Source of the DNA: Hydrogenophilales bacterium
Lineage (GTDB): Bacteria; Pseudomonadota; Gammaproteobacteria; Burkholderiales; Thiobacillaceae
Reading direction: 5' to 3'
Assembly (NCBI GenBank): GCA_011391655.1
Contig: JAABQE010000260.1
Coordinates: forward strand, 1 to 7,851
Length of the DNA stretch: 7,851 nucleotides
A model generated the notes under the pieces. It ran no database searches and was not told where the DNA came from. It saw only the letters and a list, made by a program, of their open reading frames with translations. Shown piece by piece: positions 1 through 6,639 of this stretch (its first letter is position 1; each line of letters starts with the position of its first letter). A program made the translations under genes and the position numbers.

Positions 1-1111
1 GTTTGCCCATGCTGGTGTCGCCAATGTAGGACAGATGGCCGATCTTGGAGCCGTCATCGATCTGGCTGTTCTTGATTTCGACGAAATTGCCGACGTGGAC
101 ATCGCGCGCCAGCGTGGTGCCGGGGCGGATGCGCGTGAACGGGCCGAGCCGGTTGATTTCGCCAATTTCGGCATCGTCGATCAGGGTGAAGGCATCGATC
201 CGCGTGCCAGCTGCCACCGTCACGTTGCGCAGCACGCAGTTCGCACCCATCTGCACGCCGTCGCCCAGTGTCACTTTGCCTTCGAACACGCAGTTGACGT
301 CGATGGCCACGTCGCGGCCACAGGTCAGCGTTCCGCGCACGTCGAGCCGCGCCGGATCCATCAGCGTGACGCCGGACTCCAGCAGAGCTTGCGCGATTTC
401 GTTCTGGTGGATGCGCTCGAGCTGGGCGAGCTGCGCCTTGCTGTTGACCCCCAGCACTTCCCATTCGTAGGCCGGTTGGTGGGTGTCGACTTCGATGCCG
501 TCGGCCACCGCCTGCGCGATGATGTCGGTCAGGTAATACTCGCCCTGGGCGTTGTCGTTCTTCAGCGTGGCGATCCACTGTTTGAGGTGCCGGGTCGCCA
601 CCGCGAGAATGCCGGTGTTGACCTCGGCAATCGCGCGCTCGGCATCGGTCGCGTCCTTGTGTTCGACGATACGGGTGACTTTGCCGTGTTCGCGCACGAT
701 GCGGCCATAGCCAGTGGGGTCGGCCAGCGTCACCGTCAGCAGCCCCAGTTTGCCCGCCTGCGCCGCCGATACCAGCGGCTGCAGGGTGGCGGTATGGGTC
801 AAGGGCACATCGCCGTATAGCACCAGCGTCACGCTGTCGTCTGACAATTTCGGCAGCGCCTGTTGCACCGCGTGCCCGGTGCCGTGCTGTTCGGCCTGCA
901 GCACAAACGTCAGCTTGTCGTCAGCCAGCGCCTGCGGCACCGCCTCGCCACCAAAGCCGTATACCACACAGGTTTGCGTTGCGCCGAGGGCATGGGCGTT
1001 GTCCACCACGTGTCCCAGTAGAGGCTTGCCCGCCAGTTTGTGCAATACCTTGGGCAGGTCGGAGCGCATGCGGGTGCCCTTGCCCGCTGCAAGGATGAGG
1101 ATTTCAAGCAT
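1..1111 (-). CDS. glmU: Bifunctional GlmU: N-acetylglucosamine-1-P uridyltransferase / glucosamine-1-P acetyltransferase (C-terminus cut by window edge)
   Basis: GlmU acetylates glucosamine-1-phosphate and then couples it to UTP, giving UDP-GlcNAc for peptidoglycan and LPS in the cytoplasm. The minus frame is open from 1111 to the left edge, giving 370 residues of a family of about 455. The N-terminal nucleotidyltransferase shows the LAAGKGTRM loop (residues 7-15, Arg14), Lys21 in [18 protein letters not shown] (71-81) and the metal-binding Asp101 in [15 protein letters not shown] and NNAQGEYY-type segments follow. The left-handed beta-helix acetyltransferase domain begins after about residue 230 and includes [15 protein letters not shown] and GHLSYIGD, with His359 matching the E. 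coli catalytic His363. The missing end is about 85 residues. An in-frame ATG at 1120 would add three residues. ATG 1111 was chosen because M-L-E-I-L matches the usual family start, but neither start has a clear ribosome binding site. Confidence 0.97.
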   Translation of the reverse strand, partial: MLEILILAAGKGTRMRSDLPKVLHKLAGKPLLGHVVDNAHALGATQTCVVYGFGGEAVPQALADDKLTFVLQAEQHGTGHAVQQALPKLSDDSVTLVLYGDVPLTHTATLQPLVSAAQAGKLGLLTVTLADPTGYGRIVREHGKVTRIVEHKDATDAERAIAEVNTGILAVATRHLKQWIATLKNDNAQGEYYLTDIIAQAVADGIEVDTHQPAYEWEVLGVNSKAQLAQLERIHQNEIAQALLESGVTLMDPARLDVRGTLTCGRDVAIDVNCVFEGKVTLGDGVQMGANCVLRNVTVAAGTRIDAFTLIDDAEIGEINRLGPFTRIRPGTTLARDVHVGNFVEIKNSQIDDGSKIGHLSYIGDTSMGK

Positions 1112-1168
1112 GGAATGCATTGTCAGTTTGAATAAAAGGTGTCAGTGAAGCCAGCAAAACGCGCGCCA

Positions 1169-1197
1169 AGTATAAGGCCTGCCTTGCTGCCGCAAAA
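1169..1197 (-). promoter_or_regulatory. Candidate glmU promoter
   Basis: Read on the minus strand, TATACT (1174-1169) is one mismatch from the consensus -10 box. The hexamer 17 bases upstream is TTTTGC (1197-1192), a poor -35. TTGCGG (1195-1190) is a slightly better -35 but leaves a 15-base spacer. The predicted transcript would start near 1160 with a leader of about 50 bases. The site lies just downstream of the fxsA terminator, which fits glmU being transcribed separately. Assigned by eye only. Confidence 0.4.
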
Positions 1198-1198
1198 T

Positions 1199-1227
1199 GA
1201 AAAAGGGCAAGCCCGCGCTTGCCCCTT
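1199..1227 (-). terminator. Rho-independent terminator after fxsA
   Basis: On the minus strand, GGGCAAGC (1224-1217) pairs perfectly with GCTTGCCC (1212-1205) across a four-base loop (1216-1213). The run TTTTTC (1204-1199), followed by more T-rich sequence, comes directly after. This is a classic intrinsic terminator. It sits about 45 bases beyond the fxsA stop codon and upstream of glmU, so it should separate the two transcripts. A strong stem and a T-run on the expected strand make this a confident call. Confidence 0.8.
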
Positions 1228-1269
1228 ATGTATTTCGGCCCTGCTTGATGAAGGCGGGCATCGCCAGAC

Positions 1270-1677
1270 TTAACGCAGCAAGTCGTCCGATTCGCGCTTG
1301 AACTCGCCTTCCAGCACGTCGTCATTCGCTGAGCGCAGCGGATCCGGCTTGCGTGTGCCCCAGGTGCCGGGAATCAGCAACAGCACCAGCGCGATGGCAT
1401 CGCTGATGAAACCGGGGAAGACAAGCAGGCCGGCTGCGAGGAAAATGCGTCCAGTGGCAAATAGCGACGCCAGTGGATGGGCGCCTGACTGCATGGCAAA
1501 CAACAGGCGCGCGCCCCAGGTAACCCGTTCGACGCGAATCAACAGGACGCCGGCAATGGCGGCGAGCAGCAGCCACAGCAGCACCCAGCCACCCATGAAA
1601 CTGGCTGCCCAGAAAATGCCGATGGCTTCCAGCACCGGAAACGACAACAGCAGTAGCACAATCCAACTAAAGCGCAT
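1270..1677 (-). CDS. fxsA: FxsA family membrane protein
   Basis: This is a small inner-membrane protein of the FxsA (cytoplasmic membrane protein) family. E. coli FxsA is known because overproduction relieves F-plasmid exclusion of phage T7; its normal cellular job is unclear. The 135 residues are close to the family's size (E. coli about 158). Hydrophobic segments lie at about residues 4-24, 28-47 and 74-104. The last includes the family-typical stretch GRIFLAAGLLVFPGFISDAI, followed by LLLIPG. The C-terminal tail (about 108-135) is hydrophilic and acidic, as expected for a cytoplasmic tail. ATG 1677 has AAAGG nine bases upstream, which supports it. The gene is head to head with cutA, three bases apart, and ends before an intrinsic terminator, so it appears to be a single-gene transcript. 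Confidence 0.9.
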   Translation of the reverse strand: MRFSWIVLLLLSFPVLEAIGIFWAASFMGGWVLLWLLLAAIAGVLLIRVERVTWGARLLFAMQSGAHPLASLFATGRIFLAAGLLVFPGFISDAIALVLLLIPGTWGTRKPDPLRSANDDVLEGEFKRESDDLLR

Positions 1678-1680
1678 GAC

Positions 1681-2004
1681 ATGGAACCTTTGTTAGTCTT
1701 GACGAATTTACCCGATGCGGCGAGCGCGGAAAAGCTTGCGCGGGTCTTGATCGATAGCCGGGCGGCGGCGTGTGTGAACGTTCTGGCGGCATGCCACTCT
1801 ATTTACCGGTGGCAGGGCCAGGTGGAAACGGCGGCTGAAATCCCGCTATTGATTAAAACCACCGCGGCAAATTATCCGCTGGTTGAGCAAATTGTTCGCG
1901 CCGAGCATCCTTACGACGTACCTGAACTGATCGCCATACCGATTACACACAGCTTGCCAGCCTATCTCGACTGGCTGGCAACGGAGACTGAACAACATGA
2001 TTAA
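1681..2004 (+). CDS. cutA: Divalent-cation tolerance protein CutA
   Basis: CutA is a small cytoplasmic protein that forms tight trimers and binds Cu(II). It was named for copper/divalent-cation tolerance in E. coli, and its exact biochemical role is unsettled. The 107 residues match the usual length of about 105-115. Family landmarks in order are VLTNLPDAASAEKLA near the N-terminus, SRAAACVNV (about 28-36), IYRWQG (about 42-47), LLIKTTA (about 57-63) and HPYDVPELIAIP (about 77-88), ending with YLDWL. ATG 1681 is the only start: upstream in frame there is a TAG at 1654 and no other start codon. The ribosome binding site is weak. The gene overlaps dsbD by 8 bases, so the two are probably cotranscribed and translationally coupled. 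A cutA-dsbD linkage also exists in E. coli, where dsbD was once called cutA2. Confidence 0.95.
   Translation: MEPLLVLTNLPDAASAEKLARVLIDSRAAACVNVLAACHSIYRWQGQVETAAEIPLLIKTTAANYPLVEQIVRAEHPYDVPELIAIPITHSLPAYLDWLATETEQHD
1705..1733 (-). promoter_or_regulatory. Possible fxsA promoter inside the 5' end of cutA
   Basis: The start codons of fxsA and cutA are only three bases apart, so any fxsA promoter must lie within cutA coding sequence. The best minus-strand match is TAAATT (1710-1705) with TTTTCC (1733-1728) 17 bases upstream. The -35 is weak. A transcript from here would have a leader of roughly 20 bases carrying the AAAGG ribosome binding site. No convincing counterpart for cutA was found inside fxsA. 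Confidence 0.25.
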
Positions 2005-4318
2005 GTGGTTAGGGTTTACATGGCTGGGCTCGATCAGTTCGCCTGTCCTGATGTGGGGTGCGCTGGCGCTTTTTCAAGTCATGCTGGTCCCCGTCGCGCA
2101 CGCCGACGAATTTCTTGAACCTGAAGCTGCGTTCAAATTATCGGCGCGCGCGCTCGATTCCAACACGCTGGAAGCGCGCTGGCAGATTGCCGACGGCTAT
2201 TACATGTACCGCGACAAATTCAAGTTCGAGGTCGCCGGTGCCGCGCTGGGTGAGCTGCGGCTGCCTGCCGGCAAGGTGAAGCAGGACGAAAACTTCGGCA
2301 AGGTCGAAACCTATCGCAAGGACGTGCGCATCACCCTGCCGTACCAGCGCACGCCGGGTGCCACCACGGTCACGCTGACCACGGTGTCGCAAGGCTGCGC
2401 CGATGCCGGGCTGTGCTATACCCCGCAAACCGTCAGTGCGACGATCAGCCTGCCGGCCGTCCCGGTGGAGGCTGCTGTTGCCCCGGCACCCGCTGCCGCG
2501 CCCGCGCCCGCCTCGGCGCTGGATCGCTTGCGCAGCCTCGGCGGCATGGAGATGCCGAAACTGCTGCCGCCGGAAGAGGCTTTTGTGGTGGCGGCGACGC
2601 TGGTCGATGCGCAAACCGCCAAACTGAATTACACGCCGACGCCCGACACCTATCTGTATCGCGACAAGCTCAGCTGGGTCGTCAAGTCGCCTGCCAATGT
2701 GACGGTGTTGCGTGCGGATATTCCGCCAGGCGAGGTCAAGAACGATCCCAATTTCCCTACGCCGATGGAGGTGTATCACCATGATTTTGCCGCCCGGCTC
2801 ACACTGTCGCGCCCGCTGGCAGCGGACGAGACGCTGGTGCTCGAAGCGGTCTGGCAGGGCTGCAACGAAAAGGTCGGCGTGTGCTACCCGCCAGTCACGC
2901 GCGACTTCACGTTGCGTGCGAACGCGACGGCGCCAGCGCTGGGTGCCGTTGCCAGCGAGCCCGACAAGGCTGCGGCGCCCGCAGCGGAATCCGACACCTC
3001 GCGCATCGAGCGCGTGTTGAAGGACGGCAGCTTCTGGGCGGTGGTCGCCACCTTCTTCGGCTTCGGCCTGTTGCTCGCGCTGACGCCCTGCGTGTTCCCG
3101 ATGATCCCGATTCTGTCGGGCATCATCGCCGGGCAAAACCGGACCATGACCAAGACGCACGGCTTCCTGCTCGCGCTGGCCTATGTGCTGGGCATGGCAA
3201 TCACCTACGCGCTGGCGGGCGTGGCGGCGGCGCTCTCGGGCACGCTGATTTCCAATGCGCTGCAGAACCCGTGGGCGCTCGGCGTCGGCGCAGGCATTTT
3301 CGTGCTGCTGGCGCTGTCGATGTTCGGCTTCTTCGAAATTCAGCTGCCAAGCGCGCTGCAGAGCAAATTCTCCGACGCGTCGAACAAGATGAAGGGCGGA
3401 AACTTTGTGGGCGTCTTTGTCATGGGCGCGCTGTCGGCCGTCATCGTCGGGCCGTGTGTGGCGCCCCCGCTCGCCGCGGCGCTCGTCTTTATCGCGCAGA
3501 CCGGTAACGCCTTGCTGGGCGGCATTGCGCTGTTTGTGCTGGCGCTTGGCATGGGGATTCCGCTGCTGCTGGTGGGGCTGTCGGCGGGCGCGCTGCTGCC
3601 GCGCGCGGGCGGCTGGATGACCGCGGTGAAATATTTCTTCGGCGTGCTGATGCTGGCCATCGCCATCTATCTCATCTCGCCCATCATCCCGGCCTGGGTC
3701 AACATGCTGCTGTGGGCGCTGTTGCTGATTGCGTCGGCGATTTACCTGCATGCAATGGATCCGCTACCCGCGCATGCATCCGGCTGGAACCGTTTGTGGA
3801 AAGGACTCGGCGTGGTGCTGCTGATCGGTGGATTGTCGCTCATCCTCGGCATGCTGGCGGGAAGCCGCGATCTGCTGCAGCCGCTGCACGTTTTTAAAGG
3901 CGGCATGTTAACCAGCAGCTTGGGCGGCACGGCGATGGCGGCGGAGCACCAAGGCCTGGCGTTCGAGCGGGTGAAGGATACTGCCGCGCTGGATGCGCGG
4001 CTGGCGCAGGCTAAAGCCGATGGGCGCGAAGTGATGCTCGATTTTTACGCTGACTGGTGCGTGTCGTGCAAGGAAATGGAGCGCTTTACCTTCACCGATC
4101 CCAAGGTGCAAGCTCGGCTCAAGGATGCTGTGTTGCTGCAGGCCGATGTGACGGCTACCAGCGATGCCGACAAGGCGCTGCTCAAGCGATTCAATCTGTT
4201 TGGTCCGCCCGGGCTGATCTTCTGGAACGGCGCGGGCGAGCAGTCAACTTATCAGGTGGTCGGCTACGAGAAAGCGGAGAAGTTTCTCGCCAGCGTTAAC
4301 GCCGCGCTGGGTTCCTGA
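1997..4318 (+). CDS. dsbD: Thiol:disulfide interchange protein DsbD with a duplicated N-terminal domain
   Basis: DsbD takes electrons from cytoplasmic thioredoxin and passes them across the inner membrane to periplasmic partners (DsbC, DsbG, the CcmG/DsbE branch of cytochrome c maturation). The 773 residues greatly exceed E. coli DsbD (about 565). Order: signal peptide 1-36 ending VAHA; first DsbD-alpha domain about 39-153 with Cys134/Cys140 in GCADAGLCY; Ala/Pro linker; second alpha-like domain about 189-306 with Cys289/Cys296 in GCNEKVGVCYPP; second Ala/Pro linker; multi-helix membrane core from about 346, with Cys365 (TPCVFPMIP) and Cys487 (VGPCVAPP), spaced 122 residues exactly as in E. 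coli; C-terminal thioredoxin-like domain about 645-773 with Cys688-V-S-Cys691 and a GPPG loop carrying the likely cis-proline. All six standard cysteines are present, plus the extra pair. GGAG lies about ten bases before the ATG, inside cutA. Confidence 0.96.
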   Translation: MIKWLGFTWLGSISSPVLMWGALALFQVMLVPVAHADEFLEPEAAFKLSARALDSNTLEARWQIADGYYMYRDKFKFEVAGAALGELRLPAGKVKQDENFGKVETYRKDVRITLPYQRTPGATTVTLTTVSQGCADAGLCYTPQTVSATISLPAVPVEAAVAPAPAAAPAPASALDRLRSLGGMEMPKLLPPEEAFVVAATLVDAQTAKLNYTPTPDTYLYRDKLSWVVKSPANVTVLRADIPPGEVKNDPNFPTPMEVYHHDFAARLTLSRPLAADETLVLEAVWQGCNEKVGVCYPPVTRDFTLRANATAPALGAVASEPDKAAAPAAESDTSRIERVLKDGSFWAVVATFFGFGLLLALTPCVFPMIPILSGIIAGQNRTMTKTHGFLLALAYVLGMAITYALAGVAAALSGTLISNALQNPWALGVGAGIFVLLALSMFGFFEIQLPSALQSKFSDASNKMKGGNFVGVFVMGALSAVIVGPCVAPPLAAALVFIAQTGNALLGGIALFVLALGMGIPLLLVGLSAGALLPRAGGWMTAVKYFFGVLMLAIAIYLISPIIPAWVNMLLWALLLIASAIYLHAMDPLPAHASGWNRLWKGLGVVLLIGGLSLILGMLAGSRDLLQPLHVFKGGMLTSSLGGTAMAAEHQGLAFERVKDTAALDARLAQAKADGREVMLDFYADWCVSCKEMERFTFTDPKVQARLKDAVLLQADVTATSDADKALLKRFNLFGPPGLIFWNGAGEQSTYQVVGYEKAEKFLASVNAALGS

Positions 4319-4387
4319 ACTCGGCCGCCAGCCATTAATCCACGTCCATTACGCACAGTTGCCGGGTGTGTGGCAGGACGGGGTGGC

Positions 4388-5452
4388 TCATGCCCGCCGC
4401 AGCACGGCGATGCTGTCGAGCAGCGGCGTGACGACAGGCTGGATCTTGCGCCGCATCAGCGAACCGATGGCAGTGGTCTTGATAAAGATCGGTCGCACGC
4501 TGTCGGCGTCGACCGCAGCCAGTCCGTCGAGCGCGGCGCAATCCGCTTCAAACTGGGGGGCGGCAGCCAGCAGTTCAGTCCGGGCAGCGGCAAGGCGGGT
4601 GGCGTCAGCCTCGCGCAGCGGCGCACACCAGTTGGCCAGCGCGTCCAGCGTGTGGCTGACTACTTCCTGCACCTCCGGCCGATCCAGAATGAGGGCGACG
4701 GTGGCGACGAAGGTTTGCCCCTGTGCCGACAGCGCTTTTTCCAGCATCACGCTATAGGGGTTGTCAGCGATCTGCGGCACTTCGGCATGATCGGCGCGCG
4801 CAGCACGCGGGCTGGGCAGGTTGTCGGGCTGCAATTCGAGGAAGGCGACGTAATACGAATTACGGCTGTTGCCCCGCTTCCACATCGACAGCCGTTCGGC
4901 TTCCGTCATCACACCCGAGTACAGCATGACCGCGATGGTGTCGAGAATGCCGACGTCGTCTTCGTGCAAAAACGCCAGATGCTCGACCAGGAATTCGGCC
5001 AGCACGCGACCCATATCGCCCTGAGACACGACATCACGCATCAGCATCAGGCGCGCGTTTTCGATGGTCGACATGCACCACCAGGCGCGTCGCGCCAGCT
5101 CGTCGGTGAGCGCGGGCGAGTGCACCACGGCAACCACGGCCTCTTCTTCCGCAATCAACAATAATTGCGCCAGATGCTGGCTCGACAGGCCGGACTGCGA
5201 CTGCCGTGTCCAGCGTGTCAGATGCACCGGGTAGCCGCCGGGCGAGCCCAGCGCATGGCCGCACAGCAGCTCGCGCACGCGCTTGAGATAGCGGTCGGAA
5301 CGCTCGTTAGGTTTGAGCGGCACGCTGGCTTCGCCCTGCGGGGTAAGCGCCCACAGCGTCATGCTAGATTCGTCGATGCGTACGGCCAGCAGCTCGGTAT
5401 TGAACAGGACATTGAGGCGCAGTTCGTCCTCGGGGGAGAGTTCATCGTTCAT
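4388..5452 (-). CDS. dsrS: DsrS-like protein (sulfur-metabolism associated, function unknown)
   Basis: The 354-residue product has no signal peptide, membrane segment or recognised catalytic motif, so it is probably a soluble cytoplasmic protein. Several segments resemble, from memory, the protein annotated DsrS at the end of the dsr sulfur-oxidation cluster of Allochromatium vinosum: the N-terminus ELSPEDELRLNVL, LGSPGGYPVHLTRWTR (about 69-84) and AVVAVVHSPALTDELARRAWW (about 103-123). DsrS has no established biochemical function. No other dsr gene is in the window, so the gene gives weak evidence of sulfur oxidation. The reading frame extends to a TTG at 5476, but ATG 5452 (MNDELSPEDE) fits the family start better; neither has a good ribosome binding site. 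The gene converges on dsbD and diverges from the cytochrome operon. The name is a recollection, not a search result. Confidence 0.65.
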   Translation of the reverse strand: MNDELSPEDELRLNVLFNTELLAVRIDESSMTLWALTPQGEASVPLKPNERSDRYLKRVRELLCGHALGSPGGYPVHLTRWTRQSQSGLSSQHLAQLLLIAEEEAVVAVVHSPALTDELARRAWWCMSTIENARLMLMRDVVSQGDMGRVLAEFLVEHLAFLHEDDVGILDTIAVMLYSGVMTEAERLSMWKRGNSRNSYYVAFLELQPDNLPSPRAARADHAEVPQIADNPYSVMLEKALSAQGQTFVATVALILDRPEVQEVVSHTLDALANWCAPLREADATRLAAARTELLAAAPQFEADCAALDGLAAVDADSVRPIFIKTTAIGSLMRRKIQPVVTPLLDSIAVLRRA

Positions 5453-5481
5453 GGCGTATTTGCAGGCGGTAGACAAAAGAC

Positions 5482-5499
5482 CCGGTCGAAGCTGACCGG
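5482..5499 (-). other. Hairpin with short T-run in the DsrS-like gene leader
   Basis: CCGGTC (5482-5487) and GACCGG (5494-5499) form a perfect six-base-pair stem with a six-base interior, which a G-T pair can reduce to a four-base loop. Read on the minus strand, the stem is followed by GTCTTTTG, so it looks like a weak terminator or attenuator. It would lie between the candidate -10 box at 5518-5513 and the start codon at 5452. It could equally be an RNA-stabilising leader hairpin or chance. Confidence 0.35.
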
Positions 5500-5512
5500 C
5501 AGGATGGAAGCT

Positions 5513-5518
5513 ATTCTA
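5513..5518 (-). promoter_or_regulatory. Candidate -10 box for the DsrS-like gene
   Basis: The minus strand reads TAGAAT here, one mismatch from TATAAT, about 60 bases before the start codon. No good -35 hexamer lies at the right distance, so the call rests on the -10 alone and on the gene needing a promoter in this 110-base divergent region. Confidence 0.3.
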
Positions 5519-5553
5519 GCCTGTTGGGGGACGGCTTTCGTGGGCCAAAAAAC

Positions 5554-5569
5554 AGGACTAAAATGTCCT
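5554..5569 (+). promoter_or_regulatory. Palindrome AGGAC-TAAAAT-GTCCT: possible operator over the cytochrome operon promoter
   Basis: Perfect five-base arms AGGAC (5554-5558) and GTCCT (5565-5569) flank TAAAAT (5559-5564). The central hexamer is one mismatch from a -10 box, although the hexamer 17 bases upstream (TTTCGT) is a poor -35. A dyad centred on a -10 element is the typical placement of a repressor operator. The GACTAAAAT core is reminiscent of Rrf2/IscR-type sites but is one base short of the IscR consensus as I recall it. If this is a promoter, the ATG at 5563 lies within it and translation would start at 5593. If not, AGGA at 5554-5557 is the ribosome binding site for ATG 5563. Confidence 0.4.
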
Positions 5570-6639
5570 TATTGAAAAGTTTGGGGGCGGACATGTTGCT
5601 ACGAATCATTGCCGTGATGTTGTTTTCGGGGTTAGCTCTCTCTCCGGCCATGGCTGCGCCCACCGGCGCACAGCTCTATGGTCGCCATTGCGCATCGTGT
5701 CATGGCGAACGGGGCGACGGCGGTATCGGTGTGCCGCTAGCCTTGCCTTCGTTTCAGGCAGGCATCAGCGATGACTACCTGCGCAAAACCATCCATGACG
5801 GGCGTCCTGGGCGAGTCATGCCGGCGTTCCCCAGCTTGAGCGGGGATGAAGTCGAGGCCATCGTGCGCCATGTGCGCGCCTGGAATAAAGGCCCCAGCGT
5901 CACGTATTCGACAAAACTCGTCGTCGGCGACCCCTCGCACGGCAAACAGCTGTTCGAACAATATTGCGTCGCCTGCCACGGTGTGAACGGCGAAGGCGCC
6001 AAGGGCACCGGCGTCACCTTCTCGCGTCCGCGCGACTTGCCCATCATGGCGCCCGCACTGCATAACCCCGGCTTTCTGGCGGCGGCACCCGACGCCATGA
6101 TCAAGGCCACGCTGATGAATGGACGCGAAGGCACCCCGATGCAGTCCTATCTCAAGCTGGGGCTGAAGGAAAAAGACATCGACGATATCGTGAGCTTTGT
6201 GCGCAGTTTCGAAACCCAGCCGCTGGCTTCGAGCGCGACCATGGTGCAGACGGCGTCGCCGGTGATCATTCGCGAATCGCCCTACGACTTGAACACGACG
6301 GTCGAACGCGTCAAGACGGCGGTGACCACCAATAACTTTTTCTACGGGCGGGTGCAGACGCTGGAATACGGGCTGACCACCCCGGAAAAAGAGAACCCGA
6401 ATCAGGTCATTGTCTATTTCTGCAATATCAGCCTGCTCAACCAGGCGCTGACCATCGATCCGCGCGTCGGCATGTTTTTGCCTTGCCGCGTCAGCATTTT
6501 CGAGAAAAACGGCAAGGTGCAGGTGATGTCGGTCAATCCCAAGGTGCTGAGTCAACTGTTCAACAACTCCGAGCTGAACCAGCTGTGCGAGCAACTGGAG
6601 CAGAGCTACACCGCCATCATTGAGGAGGCGACGCTATGA
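5563..6639 (+). CDS. Periplasmic diheme cytochrome c fused to a C-terminal DUF302 domain
   Basis: From ATG 5563 the product has 358 residues. It begins with a signal peptide whose core is LLRIIAVMLFSGLALSPAMA. Two class I cytochrome c modules follow. The first has CASCH (43-47) with probable axial Met86 in GRVMPAF. The second has CVACH (135-139) with probable Met193 in GTPMQSY. After a short linker, residues about 234-355 form a DUF302 domain with Cys287, Cys308 and Cys342. The protein should be exported and loaded with two covalent c-type hemes; its electron donor or acceptor is not identifiable. The role of DUF302 is unknown. The start is uncertain: ATG 5563 has AGGA five bases upstream, while ATG 5593 gives a more compact signal peptide and lies downstream of a possible promoter. 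The TGA overlaps the next gene's ATG, so the two are translationally coupled. Confidence 0.9.
   Translation: MSLLKSLGADMLLRIIAVMLFSGLALSPAMAAPTGAQLYGRHCASCHGERGDGGIGVPLALPSFQAGISDDYLRKTIHDGRPGRVMPAFPSLSGDEVEAIVRHVRAWNKGPSVTYSTKLVVGDPSHGKQLFEQYCVACHGVNGEGAKGTGVTFSRPRDLPIMAPALHNPGFLAAAPDAMIKATLMNGREGTPMQSYLKLGLKEKDIDDIVSFVRSFETQPLASSATMVQTASPVIIRESPYDLNTTVERVKTAVTTNNFFYGRVQTLEYGLTTPEKENPNQVIVYFCNISLLNQALTIDPRVGMFLPCRVSIFEKNGKVQVMSVNPKVLSQLFNNSELNQLCEQLEQSYTAIIEEATL
6622..6628 (+). promoter_or_regulatory. Strong ribosome binding site for the second DUF302 gene
   Basis: GAGGAGG sits seven bases before ATG 6636, inside the last codons of the cytochrome gene. It is by far the best ribosome binding site in the window. 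With the ATGA overlap it fixes the start and suggests the small DUF302 protein is made in amounts at least equal to the cytochrome. Confidence 0.75.

Noticed and set aside
35..820. A 261-codon plus-strand open frame opposite glmU
   Set aside because: The glmU frame on the minus strand is unmistakable over the same bases, and the plus-strand translation is a compositional shadow.
2138..3751. A 537-codon open frame on the minus strand, antisense to dsbD
   Set aside because: Its translation is Arg/His/Gln-rich low-complexity sequence with no recognisable domain, and it is exactly antisense to a clear dsbD. Long antisense frames are common in GC-rich codon use.
4290..4310. Palindromic GCGTTAACGC and surrounding CCAGCG/CGCTGG at the end of dsbD, considered as a terminator
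   Set aside because: It lies inside the last codons of dsbD and has no T-run on either strand; better explained by coding sequence.
4319..4387. Convergent gap between dsbD and the DsrS-like gene, searched for a terminator or small gene
   Set aside because: Only a four-base stem (TGCC/GGCA) with no T-run was seen, and nothing else supportable.
4370..5164. A 264-codon plus-strand open frame opposite the DsrS-like gene
   Set aside because: Its translation is rich in Arg, Gln and His without motifs, while the minus-strand protein has coherent helical composition and family-like segments.
5737..6594. A 285-codon minus-strand open frame opposite the cytochrome-DUF302 gene
   Set aside because: The plus strand carries two CXXCH motifs, a signal peptide and a DUF302 domain; the antisense frame shows no family features.
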